A stretch of DNA of 64,000 nt from Enterocloster lavalensis. Lineage in GTDB: Bacteria; Bacillota; Clostridia; Lachnospirales; Lachnospiraceae. Below the pieces are notes generated by a model that saw nothing but the letters and a program-made list of their open reading frames with translations, searched no databases and was not told the origin of the DNA. This document shows positions 33,430 through 43,934 of the stretch, piece by piece. The position numbers and the translations under genes are program-made. Position 1 is the stretch's first letter, and every line of letters starts with the position of its first letter. Location: the NCBI RefSeq assembly GCF_902364025.1, contig NZ_CABJCG010000002.1, positions 1 through 64,000 on the forward strand, in the 5' to 3' direction.

Positions 33430-35634
33430 TCAGACACGCCGCAAATGGATCTGCCATGACTCATATTCAATCGTTGGCCGCGGCGCAGGCAGTCCGGCCG
33501 TCATCAGCGCGCCGCCCGGGTATGTGCGGCCGCTGCTTTCGTCCCGATACAAAGCCGCCCGTTCCAGGCCCTTTAATTTCACGTAGCGGTCCGGCGGGTT
33601 GCCGTGGCATTCCAGGGCCACCAGATTGACCAGAACCTCGCTTTTGTCCGGGGCTGCAAATTCCCAGGCGGCCACGGCCTTTTGGCAGTCCGGCCGGGAC
33701 GGTCCGCTCAGCCGGTAGTAGTCGCCGTCGTGGATCAGAGGCCAGAATTTGTGGAAAACCGCGATCTGCTCCCGGACGCAGGCTTGTTCCTCCACCGTGA
33801 TTTTAGACAGATCCAGCTCATATCCGAAGCTTCCGGCCATGGCTGTCACGCCCCGGGTTTTCATGGGGGTGATGCGGCCGGTCTGGTGGTTGGGCACCGC
33901 GGAGACATGGGAACCCACGGCGCTCACCGGGTAGCCGAAGGAGGTGCCGTACTGGATGGCCAGGCGGTCCACCGCGTCCGTGTTGTCGCTGCACCAGATC
34001 TGGGGCGCGTAGTAAAGCATCCCGGCGTCAAACCGCCCGCCTCCGCCGGAGCAGCCCTCGATCAGCAAATCCGGGTAGCGGCGGTTGAGCCGTTCCAGAA
34101 ATTCATACAACCCCAGCATATACCGGTGCAGAACCGCACCGCAGCCATGCACGTCCCCTGCGGCGGACCAGACGTCGCAGATGCTCCGGTTCATATCCCA
34201 TTTTAGATATTCGATGTTGGCGCTGTCTAAAACCCGGCACAGCTGGTCATAGATATGGTTCACAACCTGGGGCCGTGAGAAGTCCAGCACCAGCTGGTGG
34301 CGGCTGCGCACCGGCTTGCGGCCGGGAAGCGCAAAGGCCCAGTCCGGGTGGGCCCGGTAGAGATCGCTGTCCTCGGAGACCATTTCCGGTTCCGCCCAGA
34401 TGCCGAACTTCATGCCAAGGCCGTTGATGTTCTCCACCAGATTGCTTAAGGGGCCGCCCAGCTTCTCCTCGTTGACCAGCCAGTCGCCCAGGCCCTTGGA
34501 GTCGTTGTCCCGCTTGCCGAACCAGCCGTCGTCCAGCACCAGCATCTCCACACCGAGGCCCGAGGCCCGGCGCGCGATCTCCAGGATTTTGTCTCCGGTG
34601 AAATCGAAATACGTGGCTTCCCAGTTGTTGATGAGCACAGGGCGGGGAATGTCCCGGTACTTGCCCCGGCACACATGGCGGCGCAGGGTGCGGTGATAAT
34701 TGTGGGACAGGGCCGCAAGTCCCGAGCTAGAGTAGGAGAGAATCACCTCCGGGGCCGTAAAGCATTCGCCGGGAGCCAGAGGCCAGGAGAACTGCCCGCC
34801 GGATAAGCCCATGGTAAGGCGGGTCTGATCGTACTGGTCCCGCTCCGCTGTGCAGGTGAAATTGCCGCTGTATACAAAAGACATACCGTAACAATCCCCG
34901 TGATCCTCGTTTGCGCCGCGCTCCGCGACGATCACAAAAGGATTGTACTGATGGCTGGAGGTTCCCCTGCGGCTGCCGATGACCGTGGCTCCATGGAGAA
35001 TGGGGGTCCGCTGATAATTTCGCTCCATGGCGTGGCGGCCGTAAAACTGGATCAGGTCGTACGCTCCGCCCACGAAATCCAGGCAGGCGCTCTGTACGGC
35101 TTCCAGGAAAATGTCACCGGCTCCGGTGTTTTTAACCACAGCGCTGCGGGTGATCACGTCCAGCTCCGGGAAAACCCCGTACAGCAGCGTGACGGACAGG
35201 CCTCCGCAGATATCCTCCAACTCGATCTCCAGGGTCTGCGTGGCGGACGCTGCTGCGGTATCGTACACCGCGGGAAGCCCCGGCAGATTGTATTTCCCGG
35301 ACCGGATGGAGTGGCCTTTGTAGCGCAAATCACAGCCGCAGGAGCCGTCCGGGTGTGTTACGGTCAGGCAGGTGGAGCGGTAGTCCCCCGTGCCCCAAAC
35401 GGGAAATTCCTGAGGCAGGGCGTCCAGGGAATAGGTGCGGTCCGTACCTGCGTCGTAGGGATTTCCGGAAAAACCGCGGTCGTAAAAGGTCAGGAGATAA
35501 TCCGCCGGGCCGTTTATGGGCGCGCCGTAGTAGAGATGCAGCAGGCAGCCGTGGCGGTCGGCCTGCATCTGGTAGGTGGAGCCGTTGGTTTCCAGGGAGA
35601 AGATTCCCGTTGTCCCGTCAAATTGGATAGCCAT
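33430..35634 (-). CDS. Alpha-galactosidase, glycoside hydrolase family 36
   Basis: 734 residues, normal length for bacterial GH36. Releases galactose from melibiose, raffinose and related oligosaccharides. The nucleophile is Asp480 in KWDMNR and the acid/base is Asp550 in CSDNTDA, 70 residues apart as in known GH36 enzymes (D478/D548 in a Geobacillus enzyme). LVLDDGWFGKRDND and CSGGGGRFDAGML are other family motifs. No signal peptide: it works inside the cell on sugar taken in by the ABC importer encoded just upstream. It is the last gene of the operon. Confidence 0.96.
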   Translation of the reverse strand: MAIQFDGTTGIFSLETNGSTYQMQADRHGCLLHLYYGAPINGPADYLLTFYDRGFSGNPYDAGTDRTYSLDALPQEFPVWGTGDYRSTCLTVTHPDGSCGCDLRYKGHSIRSGKYNLPGLPAVYDTAAASATQTLEIELEDICGGLSVTLLYGVFPELDVITRSAVVKNTGAGDIFLEAVQSACLDFVGGAYDLIQFYGRHAMERNYQRTPILHGATVIGSRRGTSSHQYNPFVIVAERGANEDHGDCYGMSFVYSGNFTCTAERDQYDQTRLTMGLSGGQFSWPLAPGECFTAPEVILSYSSSGLAALSHNYHRTLRRHVCRGKYRDIPRPVLINNWEATYFDFTGDKILEIARRASGLGVEMLVLDDGWFGKRDNDSKGLGDWLVNEEKLGGPLSNLVENINGLGMKFGIWAEPEMVSEDSDLYRAHPDWAFALPGRKPVRSRHQLVLDFSRPQVVNHIYDQLCRVLDSANIEYLKWDMNRSICDVWSAAGDVHGCGAVLHRYMLGLYEFLERLNRRYPDLLIEGCSGGGGRFDAGMLYYAPQIWCSDNTDAVDRLAIQYGTSFGYPVSAVGSHVSAVPNHQTGRITPMKTRGVTAMAGSFGYELDLSKITVEEQACVREQIAVFHKFWPLIHDGDYYRLSGPSRPDCQKAVAAWEFAAPDKSEVLVNLVALECHGNPPDRYVKLKGLERAALYRDESSGRTYPGGALMTAGLPAPRPTIEYESWQIHLRRV

Positions 35635-35680
35635 ATGTGGTAAGTCCTCCGTTGCGATATTGTGGCATGGACGGCCCGGT

Positions 35681-36517
35681 TTATTTTCCGCCCGTCATGG
35701 CGATGCCCTCGATAAACTGTTTCTGGAACATGATGTAAAGCACAACCATGGGGATCATGGCCAGCAGGGAACCGGCCATCAGCACCGGGTAGTTGGTGGT
35801 GAACTGGCCCCGCAGGGTGGACAGTCCGGCTGAGAGCGTCATTTTATTCAGGTCCGTGTTGGCGATCAGCGGCCACATCAGATCCGCGTAAGCGAACACG
35901 GCGGTGAAAATGGTCAGGGCGGCCATGGAAGCCTTGGTGAGGGGAAGCATGACCTTGGTAAAGGTCTGCCACTGGGTGCAGCCGTCCAGATAAGCGGCCT
36001 CGCCCAGCTCGTCGGGGATGCCCATGTAGGCCTGCCGCAGGAAGAAGGTACCGAAGGCGCTGACCAGACCGGGGAACACCAGGGCAAACATGGAGTTGGT
36101 CAGCCCCATTTTCGCCAGCATCTGGTACTGGGGAATGATGAAAATCTGCGAGGGCAGCATCATCTGCACCAGAACCAGGGAGAACAGCAGGTTTTTACCC
36201 TTAAAGTGCAGTTTGGCAAAGGCGAATCCGGCGGCGGAGGAAAATGCCACCGCGCAGATTACGCGAAACAGGATCAACAGGGTGGTGTTGACGTACAGGT
36301 GAAGGAAGGGCAGGCTGGTCAGCGCCCGGCGGTAATTGTCGGTCAGCCACTGTTTGGGCAGGATGGTGGGCGGGATCTGCACGCTTTCACCGGCAGATTT
36401 GAAGCTGGTCAGCAGCATCCAGGCGAAGGGGAAGATCATCAGCACCGCGCCCAGGCCAAGAGCGGCGTACATCAGGATTTTTCCGGTATTGCGGTTGGCG
36501 TTTAACGACTGATTCAT
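35681..36517 (-). CDS. Sugar ABC transporter permease, MsmG/MalG-like
   Basis: 278 residues, six membrane segments, with the EAA loop EAAYLDGCTQWQTFTKVMLPL and the typical C-terminal end (QKQFIEGIAMTGGK). The inner-membrane half of the importer for alpha-galactosides. It lies between the other permease and the alpha-galactosidase gene. No ATPase gene is present in the operon, so a shared MsmK/UgpC-type ATPase encoded elsewhere is expected, as is usual for this carbohydrate transporter family in Firmicutes. Confidence 0.92.
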   Translation of the reverse strand: MNQSLNANRNTGKILMYAALGLGAVLMIFPFAWMLLTSFKSAGESVQIPPTILPKQWLTDNYRRALTSLPFLHLYVNTTLLILFRVICAVAFSSAAGFAFAKLHFKGKNLLFSLVLVQMMLPSQIFIIPQYQMLAKMGLTNSMFALVFPGLVSAFGTFFLRQAYMGIPDELGEAAYLDGCTQWQTFTKVMLPLTKASMAALTIFTAVFAYADLMWPLIANTDLNKMTLSAGLSTLRGQFTTNYPVLMAGSLLAMIPMVVLYIMFQKQFIEGIAMTGGK

Positions 36518-36529
36518 GGTATGACCTCC

Positions 36530-37411
36530 TTAGACTTCGTAGTTAACCCACTTTTTCTGCCCCCAGAACTGCAGGGCGGTGACGATTCCGATCAGCAGCA
36601 CGGTCCATACCACGATGGCCGAGGCGTAGCCGCGGTTGCCCGCCACAAAGGACTCGCGGTAGAACAGGTACATGAGGGACTGGGCGCTTGTGAGGGCCGG
36701 ATTTGTCTGATCCACCATCATGTAGATCAGGTCGTAGACCTTCAGGGAGGCCATCAGGCGCATGATCAGCACGACAAAGAGGGTGGGGCTCACCATGGGC
36801 AGCGTGATCTGGAAGAACTGCTGAATCTTGGTGGCGCCGTCCAGACTGGCGGCCTCGTAGTAGCTTTTGGAAATATTCTGGATGCCGGACAGCAGCAGAA
36901 TCGCGTCGTATCCGATGGCGCTCCAGATGGCAACCACCGCGCAGGCCGGGAGCACCAGGGAGGGATTGGTCAGCCAGTTGACCTTGGTTCCGATCATCTG
37001 ATTGATGATTCCGTACTCGGCGTTGAAAATCCATTTCCAAACCATGGCGATGGCCGCCGGGGCCACCACCATGGGCAGAAAGTAGATGGCTCGGAATGCG
37101 GTCTTTCCCTTTATTTTGGCGTTTAGGAGAACCGCGGTGACCAGGGACAGAAAGAGCCCCGCAGGCACGGTCAGAATGCAGAAATAGATGGAGTTCCAGG
37201 TGGCTTTCCAGAATTCCCGGCTCTCAAACATACGGACATAGTTCTGGGGGCCGGTGATCTCATAGATCCCAAAGGGATGGGTGGTGGAAAAACTTAAAAT
37301 CAGTGTCTGGATAAACGGGTACACGTTGAGTACGATGAGCCCGATAATGGTGGGGGCTACCAGAATATAACCCCATTTGGCTTCGTCTGTTAAAGTTCGC
37401 TTTTTTCCCAT
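36530..37411 (-). CDS. Sugar ABC transporter permease, MsmF/MalF-like
   Basis: About 293 residues. Starts at ATG 37411 (MGKKRTLTDEAKWGYILVAP) after GGAGGGG. Six membrane segments and the EAA loop YEAASLDGATKIQQFFQITLPM. Partner of the permease at 35681; together they form the pore. Confidence 0.92.
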   Translation of the reverse strand: MGKKRTLTDEAKWGYILVAPTIIGLIVLNVYPFIQTLILSFSTTHPFGIYEITGPQNYVRMFESREFWKATWNSIYFCILTVPAGLFLSLVTAVLLNAKIKGKTAFRAIYFLPMVVAPAAIAMVWKWIFNAEYGIINQMIGTKVNWLTNPSLVLPACAVVAIWSAIGYDAILLLSGIQNISKSYYEAASLDGATKIQQFFQITLPMVSPTLFVVLIMRLMASLKVYDLIYMMVDQTNPALTSAQSLMYLFYRESFVAGNRGYASAIVVWTVLLIGIVTALQFWGQKKWVNYEV

Positions 37412-37431
37412 GATCTTCCCCTCCTTCAATA

Positions 37432-38730
37432 TTACGGCGCCTCAGCGGTGTCCACCAGCGTCTGCATCTCGGCCAGCCCCTGATCCAGGGTCAGCTCGCC
37501 GCTGTAGATTTTCAGCAGCAGGTCATTAATCTGTGTTTTCCAGTTGGGGCGGGAGGCGTTGTTCACGCTCTGGACGCCGTATGGAAGCATGTCGATGCAT
37601 TTTTGTACATCCAGTTTGTATTCGAACTGGTCGAAGGCGCTGATCCAGGTGTCCTCCAGACCGATGTAGGCCGGAATGGCGGCTCCGGAAAGGCCCTGCA
37701 CCCGCTGTCCCTCCTCGGACCCTGCAAAGCGGAGGAAATCCTTCACTGCCTCCAGGTGTTTTCCATCCGCGCCGGTGGCGTAGCAGAGGCCGTTGGAGAT
37801 CGTGGCGCGTCCATCACCGTTCAAGGGGTCCGGGCATTTGGGCAGCACGGCAACGTCCCATTTTCCCATCAGGTTCATGTTGTTTTTCATCATGGACATC
37901 AGGTTCCAGTTGCCTTCCAGATACATGGCGCCCTGCTCGGAGATGAAGGCGGTTCCGGGATTGGTCTCGGCGAAGTAGTTTTGGTCCGGGCACCAGTCAT
38001 GGGATTGCAGGCCGATATAGAATTCCATGCCCTTTTTGGTAGCGGGCTGGTCGAAACCGGCTCTGGTTTTATCCTCATTCAGGATGTAGCCGCCCGCCTG
38101 ATAGACGAAGTTCCAATAGCCCAGCTGTTCGTCGGCGTAAGCCATGTAGCCGTATTTTCCGGTCTTGTCGTAGATGGTCTGGGAGGCGTTTACCAGATCG
38201 TCCCAGGTCCAGGCGTCGTCCGGGTAGGAGAGGCCGGCCGCGTCGAATAGTTCCCGGTTGTATACCAGGCAGACCGAGTCTTTGTCCTCGGGGACTCCGT
38301 AAATGCGGCCGTCGCTGCCTCTGGCGTTATCCAGGGAAATGTCTGAGAAATGCTTCCGGTAATACTCCGGGTCCTCATAATCGTACAAATCGGTCAGGTC
38401 CGCCAGCTTGCCGTAGTCCGCATATTTTAAAATCTGGTTGGTGTGCATCCAGAAGATGTCCGGAAGCTGGTTGGACTCCGCCGCCGCGTCCAGCTTGGTC
38501 CAATATTCATCCCAGCTGGTCACCTGCACTTCGATGGAAACCTCCGGGTGCCGGGCCATGTACGCGTTGGCAATGTCCTGCATGCCGCCCCGCTGGGCGT
38601 CGTCCCAGATCTGAAAGGTGAGCCTTAATTTGCCGTTGCTCTCGTGATCGGAGGAGCACCCGCAAAGAAGCGCGGCCGCGGCCAGCGCCAGACCGCACAC
38701 GGCAGCAATCTTTTTGATAAGTTTCAACAT
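37432..38730 (-). CDS. Sugar-binding lipoprotein of the alpha-galactoside importer
   Basis: About 432 residues. The signal peptide (MLKLIKKIAAVCGLALAAAA) ends in the lipobox LLCGCSS, so the protein is lipid-anchored outside the cell. The mature part is a type-1 carbohydrate-binding protein (LRLTFQIWDDAQRGGMQDIA, SWDEYWTKLDAAAESNQLPD, GVPEDKDSVCLVYNRELFD). AAAGGAGG lies before ATG 38730; the frame opens 60 bases earlier without such a site. First gene of the operon, as is usual, so expressed most. Confidence 0.93.
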   Translation of the reverse strand: MLKLIKKIAAVCGLALAAAALLCGCSSDHESNGKLRLTFQIWDDAQRGGMQDIANAYMARHPEVSIEVQVTSWDEYWTKLDAAAESNQLPDIFWMHTNQILKYADYGKLADLTDLYDYEDPEYYRKHFSDISLDNARGSDGRIYGVPEDKDSVCLVYNRELFDAAGLSYPDDAWTWDDLVNASQTIYDKTGKYGYMAYADEQLGYWNFVYQAGGYILNEDKTRAGFDQPATKKGMEFYIGLQSHDWCPDQNYFAETNPGTAFISEQGAMYLEGNWNLMSMMKNNMNLMGKWDVAVLPKCPDPLNGDGRATISNGLCYATGADGKHLEAVKDFLRFAGSEEGQRVQGLSGAAIPAYIGLEDTWISAFDQFEYKLDVQKCIDMLPYGVQSVNNASRPNWKTQINDLLLKIYSGELTLDQGLAEMQTLVDTAEAP

Positions 38731-38814
38731 GTTTGCCTCCTTTGACTGCGCAGGACATCCCGCGTAAATAGACTTTTTGCTATTTTTCAAATCTCCGTAT
38801 CAGTTGTTGATTCT

Positions 38815-38843
38815 ATAGTATCACAGGGATATGGGACGGTAAA
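38815..38843 (-). promoter_or_regulatory. Promoter of the alpha-galactoside operon
   Basis: On the minus strand, TTTACC (38838-38843), 17-base spacer, TACTAT (38815-38820). Confidence 0.55.
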
Positions 38844-38863
38844 TGGATGGAAAACGGCAATTA

Positions 38864-38920
38864 TATACCAAAATGCTTGATTTCTGCCAGGGGATTGATG
38901 TCAGGCGGCATTTGGGTATA
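38864..38920. promoter_or_regulatory. Inverted repeat, likely AraC operator between the divergent promoters
   Basis: TATACCAAAATGC (38864-38876) and GCATTTGGGTATA (38908-38920) are inverted copies with one mismatch, 31 bases apart. The right arm overlaps the regulator's -10 element; the left arm is about 20 bases upstream of the operon's -35. Confidence 0.6.
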
Positions 38921-38924
38921 TAAT
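38895..38924 (+). promoter_or_regulatory. Promoter of the AraC regulator gene
   Basis: TTGATG (38895-38900), 18-base spacer, TATAAT (38919-38924), 21 bases before the start codon. Confidence 0.55.
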
Positions 38925-38944
38925 GAAGAAAAGGGGGAACGGAC

Positions 38945-39811
38945 ATGATGGATGCGAAGGAAAAAAACTGGCTGTTTTCAATCTTTCCCAACGAGGGATT
39001 TGTGGATCTGGGGCTCTACCAGTACGGGTGGGAGCAGTGCGAGCCCCTGCACTCCTACGGTCCTCATGCCCGGAACCATTATCTGTTCCACTATGTGATT
39101 TCCGGCACTGGCAGGCTCCAGTCCACGGATTCCCAGGGGGTCACCACGGAGTATCAGATCCGCAGCGGGCAGGGATTTTTAATCTATCCCAAACAGGTCA
39201 ACACCTATTTTGCGGACCGGGACCACCCATGGGAGTATGTGTGGCTGGAATTTGACGGACTGCGGGCAAAGGAGGCGCTGGAGCTGGCCGGTCTGACCAT
39301 GGACCAGCCCATCTACCGGTCAGGCGCCAGGGATTTGAGCGCGGAGCTGATGAATGAGATGCTCTACATCGCCAGGCATTCCGACCAGTCGCCGCTGCAC
39401 CTGATCGGCCATCTTTACCTGTTTATGGATTATCTGACCAGGTCCTCGGCCAGCCGCAGGATGATGCAGAGCGGCAAGATCCGGGATTTCTATATCCGGG
39501 AGGCGATCTCCTTTGTGGAACAGAATTTCCAGAACAACATCACCGTGGAGGACATCGCCGGTTTTTGCAATCTGAACCGCAGCTATTTTGGCAAGATTTT
39601 TCGGGACGCCATGGGAAAGAGTCCCCAGGAATTTCTGATCAGCTACCGGATGACCAAGGCGGCAGAGCTCTTGAAGCTGACGGACCTGACCATCGGGGAT
39701 ATCAGCAACGCGGTGGGATATCCCAGCCAGCTGCATTTTTCAAGAGCTTTTAAAAATGTGTACCAGGTCTCCCCGCGGCAATGGCGGACCGAGCACAAAC
39801 TGTCCAAATGA
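38945..39811 (+). CDS. AraC-family regulator of the alpha-galactoside operon
   Basis: 288 residues. An N-terminal cupin-like sugar-sensing domain (PHARNHYLFHYVISGTGRL, GQGFLIYPKQVNTY) is followed by two helix-turn-helix units (ITVEDIAGFCNLNRSYFGKI and IGDISNAVGYPSQLHFSRAF). It is divergent from the importer/galactosidase operon, with an inverted repeat over the shared control region, and resembles MsmR/RafR-type activators that respond to the transported sugar. Confidence 0.92.
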   Translation: MMDAKEKNWLFSIFPNEGFVDLGLYQYGWEQCEPLHSYGPHARNHYLFHYVISGTGRLQSTDSQGVTTEYQIRSGQGFLIYPKQVNTYFADRDHPWEYVWLEFDGLRAKEALELAGLTMDQPIYRSGARDLSAELMNEMLYIARHSDQSPLHLIGHLYLFMDYLTRSSASRRMMQSGKIRDFYIREAISFVEQNFQNNITVEDIAGFCNLNRSYFGKIFRDAMGKSPQEFLISYRMTKAAELLKLTDLTIGDISNAVGYPSQLHFSRAFKNVYQVSPRQWRTEHKLSK

Positions 39812-39896
39812 GAGGAACTGCGGATTTTAGGGTATTGTACCGTAAATTTCACGGTAAATAAACGAAATTAAGCAATTAATTCTGTTTACATATTTA

Positions 39897-39925
39897 TTGA
39901 CTTTAACAAGTTAACTTGTTATAAT
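39897..39925 (+). promoter_or_regulatory. Promoter of gdhA
   Basis: TTGACT (39897-39902), 17-base spacer, TATAAT (39920-39925). Confidence 0.8.
39904..39921. promoter_or_regulatory. Perfect 18-base palindrome in the gdhA promoter spacer
   Basis: TAACAAGTTAACTTGTTA equals its own reverse complement and fills the space between -35 and -10, the usual place of a dimeric repressor site. Confidence 0.75.
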
Positions 39926-39998
39926 TTTTCCTAACGTGTGTGACGGATTGAAGAGTAGGCACGGAAGATACTGCATAACATATTACAAGGAGGGCTAG

Positions 39999-41336
<1,338 letters not shown>

Positions 41337-41372
41337 ATTGAACGGAACAATTCAGATTATAGAATTAATCAG

Positions 41373-41419
41373 GAAACTGCCCGGGGAGCGTTGCCGCTCT
41401 GCCGGGCGGTTTCTTTTTT
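41373..41419 (+). terminator. Terminator of gdhA
   Basis: GAAACTGCCCGG (41373-41384) pairs with CCGGGCGGTTTC (41402-41413) with one G-U pair and an inner GAGC/GCTC, followed by six T. Confidence 0.88.
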
Positions 41420-41589
41420 GTCGGGACGATGCTTCGGGTACAGCCAGCGGGCCGCTATTCAAAGAAATTTAAGAAACACAACAGGATTTGTAAGATGAAT
41501 GTGGGATAAAAATGCATTAAACTGTAGGTAAGACACTGGGGAACAAAATGGCCCGGAGAAACGTATGACCGGGAAAGAAGGAGGAAATC

Positions 41590-42225
41590 ATGAGAAAATT
41601 GCGAAACATATTGCTGCTTGCCGCAACGATTTCCCTGTTTACAGGGTTTAGCGCTTACGCGGAAAACTACTGGTGGGTGAACGCATTGGGGGAGTGGGGT
41701 TACAGTGCCAACGACGGCAACCTGCGGGACGGCTGGTACTGGATTGACGGAAACCGGGACGGCTCGGCGGAGTGCTACTATTTTCAGTTATACAGCCTGC
41801 TGACCGACACGGTGACGCCCGACGGCTGTCAGGTGAACGGACAGGGCGCGTGGACGGTGGACGGAATGGTCCAGACCCGCCGGACCGGCGAGACGGCAGG
41901 GGCGTATCGTTCCAGCTACGCCTATGATTTCGGCAAGGCGAACCCGGACACACCCAGGGGACGGATTCCGCTGGCGGAAAACGGCCGGGCCTTTGACAAG
42001 TCCGTGGGAAGAGCGGAGCAGCGGGGCTGGGTGGAGGACCAGGGCTGGCGTTATATCCGGGATAACGGCACCTATATCATAGGCGAATGGTCCTGGATCA
42101 ACCACAAATGCTACTGCTTTGACGGGAACGGCGTGATGTACGCCAATACTGTCACACCGGACGGTTATCAGGTGAACGATCAGGGGCAGTGGGTAGTGGA
42201 CGGGGTGGTGCAGACGGATCTTTAG
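41590..42225 (+). CDS. Small secreted protein with cell-wall-binding-type repeats
   Basis: 211 residues. A signal peptide (basic start, LLLAATISLFTGFSAYA) precedes aromatic, glycine-rich repeats: two copies each of NYWWVNALGEWGYSANDG-like blocks and VTPDG(C/Y)QVN(G/D)QG(A/Q)W(T/V)VDG. These resemble the choline/glucan-binding (CW_binding) repeats that attach proteins to wall polysaccharides. No catalytic domain is visible, so it is either a structural or adhesive wall protein. AAGGAGG precedes the start. The 253 bases upstream hold the gdhA terminator and no clear promoter. Confidence 0.8.
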   Translation: MRKLRNILLLAATISLFTGFSAYAENYWWVNALGEWGYSANDGNLRDGWYWIDGNRDGSAECYYFQLYSLLTDTVTPDGCQVNGQGAWTVDGMVQTRRTGETAGAYRSSYAYDFGKANPDTPRGRIPLAENGRAFDKSVGRAEQRGWVEDQGWRYIRDNGTYIIGEWSWINHKCYCFDGNGVMYANTVTPDGYQVNDQGQWVVDGVVQTDL

Positions 42226-42235
42226 AGACCGGGCC

Positions 42236-43618
42236 TCAGTCTACCCCCTGCATCCCCTTCATACCGCGCATCTCCCGCGTCATAAAGACCACCGCCAGCG
42301 CCGCGGCCGTCAGATCCGCCACCGGGGCGGAGTACATGACCCCGTCGATGCCGAAAAACATGGGCAGGATGATGATCAGCGGCAGCAGGAACAGTATCTG
42401 CCGGGTCAGGGAGATAAAGATTCCCTTTTTCGCCTTGCCGATGGAAGTGAAGAAGTTGGCCGTGATGGGCTGGATTCCGTTCAGGAAGGTGAAAAACAGG
42501 AAGATGCGGAAATACTGCTCCGCAAAGTGGTAGTATTCCTCGCTGCCGGACCCGAAGATGCGGATGATCTGACGGGGGAACAGCTGAAAGCATAGGAAGG
42601 AGCAGGTGGAAATGGTGGTGGCAATCACCGCCGCTTTTAAGTAAGACTCCCGCACCCGCTTGTATTTTGCGGCTCCGTAGTTGAAGCTGACAATGGGCTG
42701 AAGGCCCTGGGACAGCCCGATCACCAGGGAGAAGAAGATCATATTCACCTTGGTAATGATCCCGGCGCAGGCCAGCGGAATCTCGCTGCCGTAGTTGGAC
42801 TGGGCTCCGTAGTAGCGCAGGATATTGTTCATCACAATCTGCACGATCATCATCGCCAGCTGGTTAAAGCAGGGCGCCATGCCAAGGGAGAGAATGGCCC
42901 GGCAGTGTTCCGGGGAGGGCACAAGGGCCTTAAGGGTCAGCTTGACCGTCTTAAAGCGGCACAGATAGGCGATCACCATGATGCCGGAGATGATCTGGCC
43001 GATGATCGTAGCCAGGGCGGCTCCCGCCATCCCCATGTGGAAGGTGAAGATGAACAACGGATCCAGAATCGTGTTCAAAACCGCGCCTGTCAGCGTGCAC
43101 AGCATGGAAAACCGCGGGCTTCCGTCCGCGCGGATCAGGTTGGATCCGCCGGTGGTGAGAATCAGGAAGGGAAATCCCAGAGAAGTGATCCCGGTGTAGG
43201 TCAGGGAGTAGTCCAACACGTCCGGCGTGGCTCCGAACAGCACCATCATGGGCCGCAGAAACAGCCGTACGGTCAGGCAGAGCAAAACGCCGATGGAGAA
43301 CAGCAGCATGATGGCGTTTCCGGCGTAGCGCACCGCCTCGTCCCGCTTTCCGCGCCCCATGGACAGGTTGAAATTGGCCGCGCCGCCGATGCCGCACATC
43401 AGGGACACCGCGGTGCAGGTGATGGTCAGGGGAAACGCCACGTTGGTGGCCGCGTTTCCCAGGATTCCCACGCTTCTGCCGATATAAAACTGGTCCACAA
43501 TGTTGTAGAGGGCGCTGACCAGCATGGCGATGATGCTGGGGACCGCAAAGCGCACCAACAGGCGGTTGATCGGCTGGCTGCCGAGCGGATTTTCGCGATT
43601 CTGTGAACGGTCTGACAT
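42236..43618 (-). CDS. MATE-family efflux transporter
   Basis: About 460 residues, twelve predicted membrane segments. Start ATG 43618 (MSDRSQNRENPLGSQPINRLL) follows GAGGTG; the frame opens earlier, at 43750, in the leader. Typical MATE features: VPSIIAMLVSALYNIVDQFYIG at the first helix and SFNYGAAKYKRVRESYLKA. Exports cationic drugs or metabolites using an ion gradient. A hairpin in its leader (43672-43712) and a good promoter (43731-43760) precede it. Confidence 0.92.
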   Translation of the reverse strand: MSDRSQNRENPLGSQPINRLLVRFAVPSIIAMLVSALYNIVDQFYIGRSVGILGNAATNVAFPLTITCTAVSLMCGIGGAANFNLSMGRGKRDEAVRYAGNAIMLLFSIGVLLCLTVRLFLRPMMVLFGATPDVLDYSLTYTGITSLGFPFLILTTGGSNLIRADGSPRFSMLCTLTGAVLNTILDPLFIFTFHMGMAGAALATIIGQIISGIMVIAYLCRFKTVKLTLKALVPSPEHCRAILSLGMAPCFNQLAMMIVQIVMNNILRYYGAQSNYGSEIPLACAGIITKVNMIFFSLVIGLSQGLQPIVSFNYGAAKYKRVRESYLKAAVIATTISTCSFLCFQLFPRQIIRIFGSGSEEYYHFAEQYFRIFLFFTFLNGIQPITANFFTSIGKAKKGIFISLTRQILFLLPLIIILPMFFGIDGVMYSAPVADLTAAALAVVFMTREMRGMKGMQGVD

Positions 43619-43671
43619 AAAACACACCTCGTCTTTCGCATGATCAAACTGCTGGTAACGGCAGTAAAATA

Positions 43672-43712
43672 ACAGATTCCCCTTTCGGACGGCTGTTCCG
43701 GCGGGGAATCTG
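43672..43712 (-). promoter_or_regulatory. Inverted repeat in the MATE gene leader
   Basis: CAGATTCCCC (43672-43681) and GGGGAATCTG (43703-43712) are perfect complements. On the transcript the hairpin is followed by TTATTTTA, so it could act as an attenuator or translational switch. Confidence 0.55.
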
Positions 43713-43730
43713 CTGTTTACAATTAATATC

Positions 43731-43760
43731 AGTATACTACTGCAAAACAATTTCCGTCAA
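43731..43760 (-). promoter_or_regulatory. Promoter of the MATE gene
   Basis: On the minus strand TTGACG (43755-43760), 18-base spacer, TATACT (43731-43736). Confidence 0.6.
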
Positions 43761-43824
43761 GAACCCGAACCTGAAAATGATCATTGGTTATCCTTTGAAA
43801 TATCAGAAAATTTTTGAAACCCAG

Positions 43825-43853
43825 GTGACATTTTCTGCCAACGCCTCTATAAT
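43825..43853 (+). promoter_or_regulatory. Promoter of the hydrolase gene
   Basis: GTGACA (43825-43830), 17-base spacer, TATAAT (43848-43853). Confidence 0.55.
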
Positions 43854-43934
43854 AGAATCACAGACAGACGCCCGGGGCTGAATATTTTCCATCAAAGACC
43901 GGCGCGTTCACATTTTAAAAACGGAGGGAACATT

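Noticed and set aside
39904..39921. Assigning the gdhA palindrome to Rex
   Set aside because: Rex sites read TTGTTAA-N4-TTAACAA; here the halves are in reverse order with no spacer, so the match is only partial.
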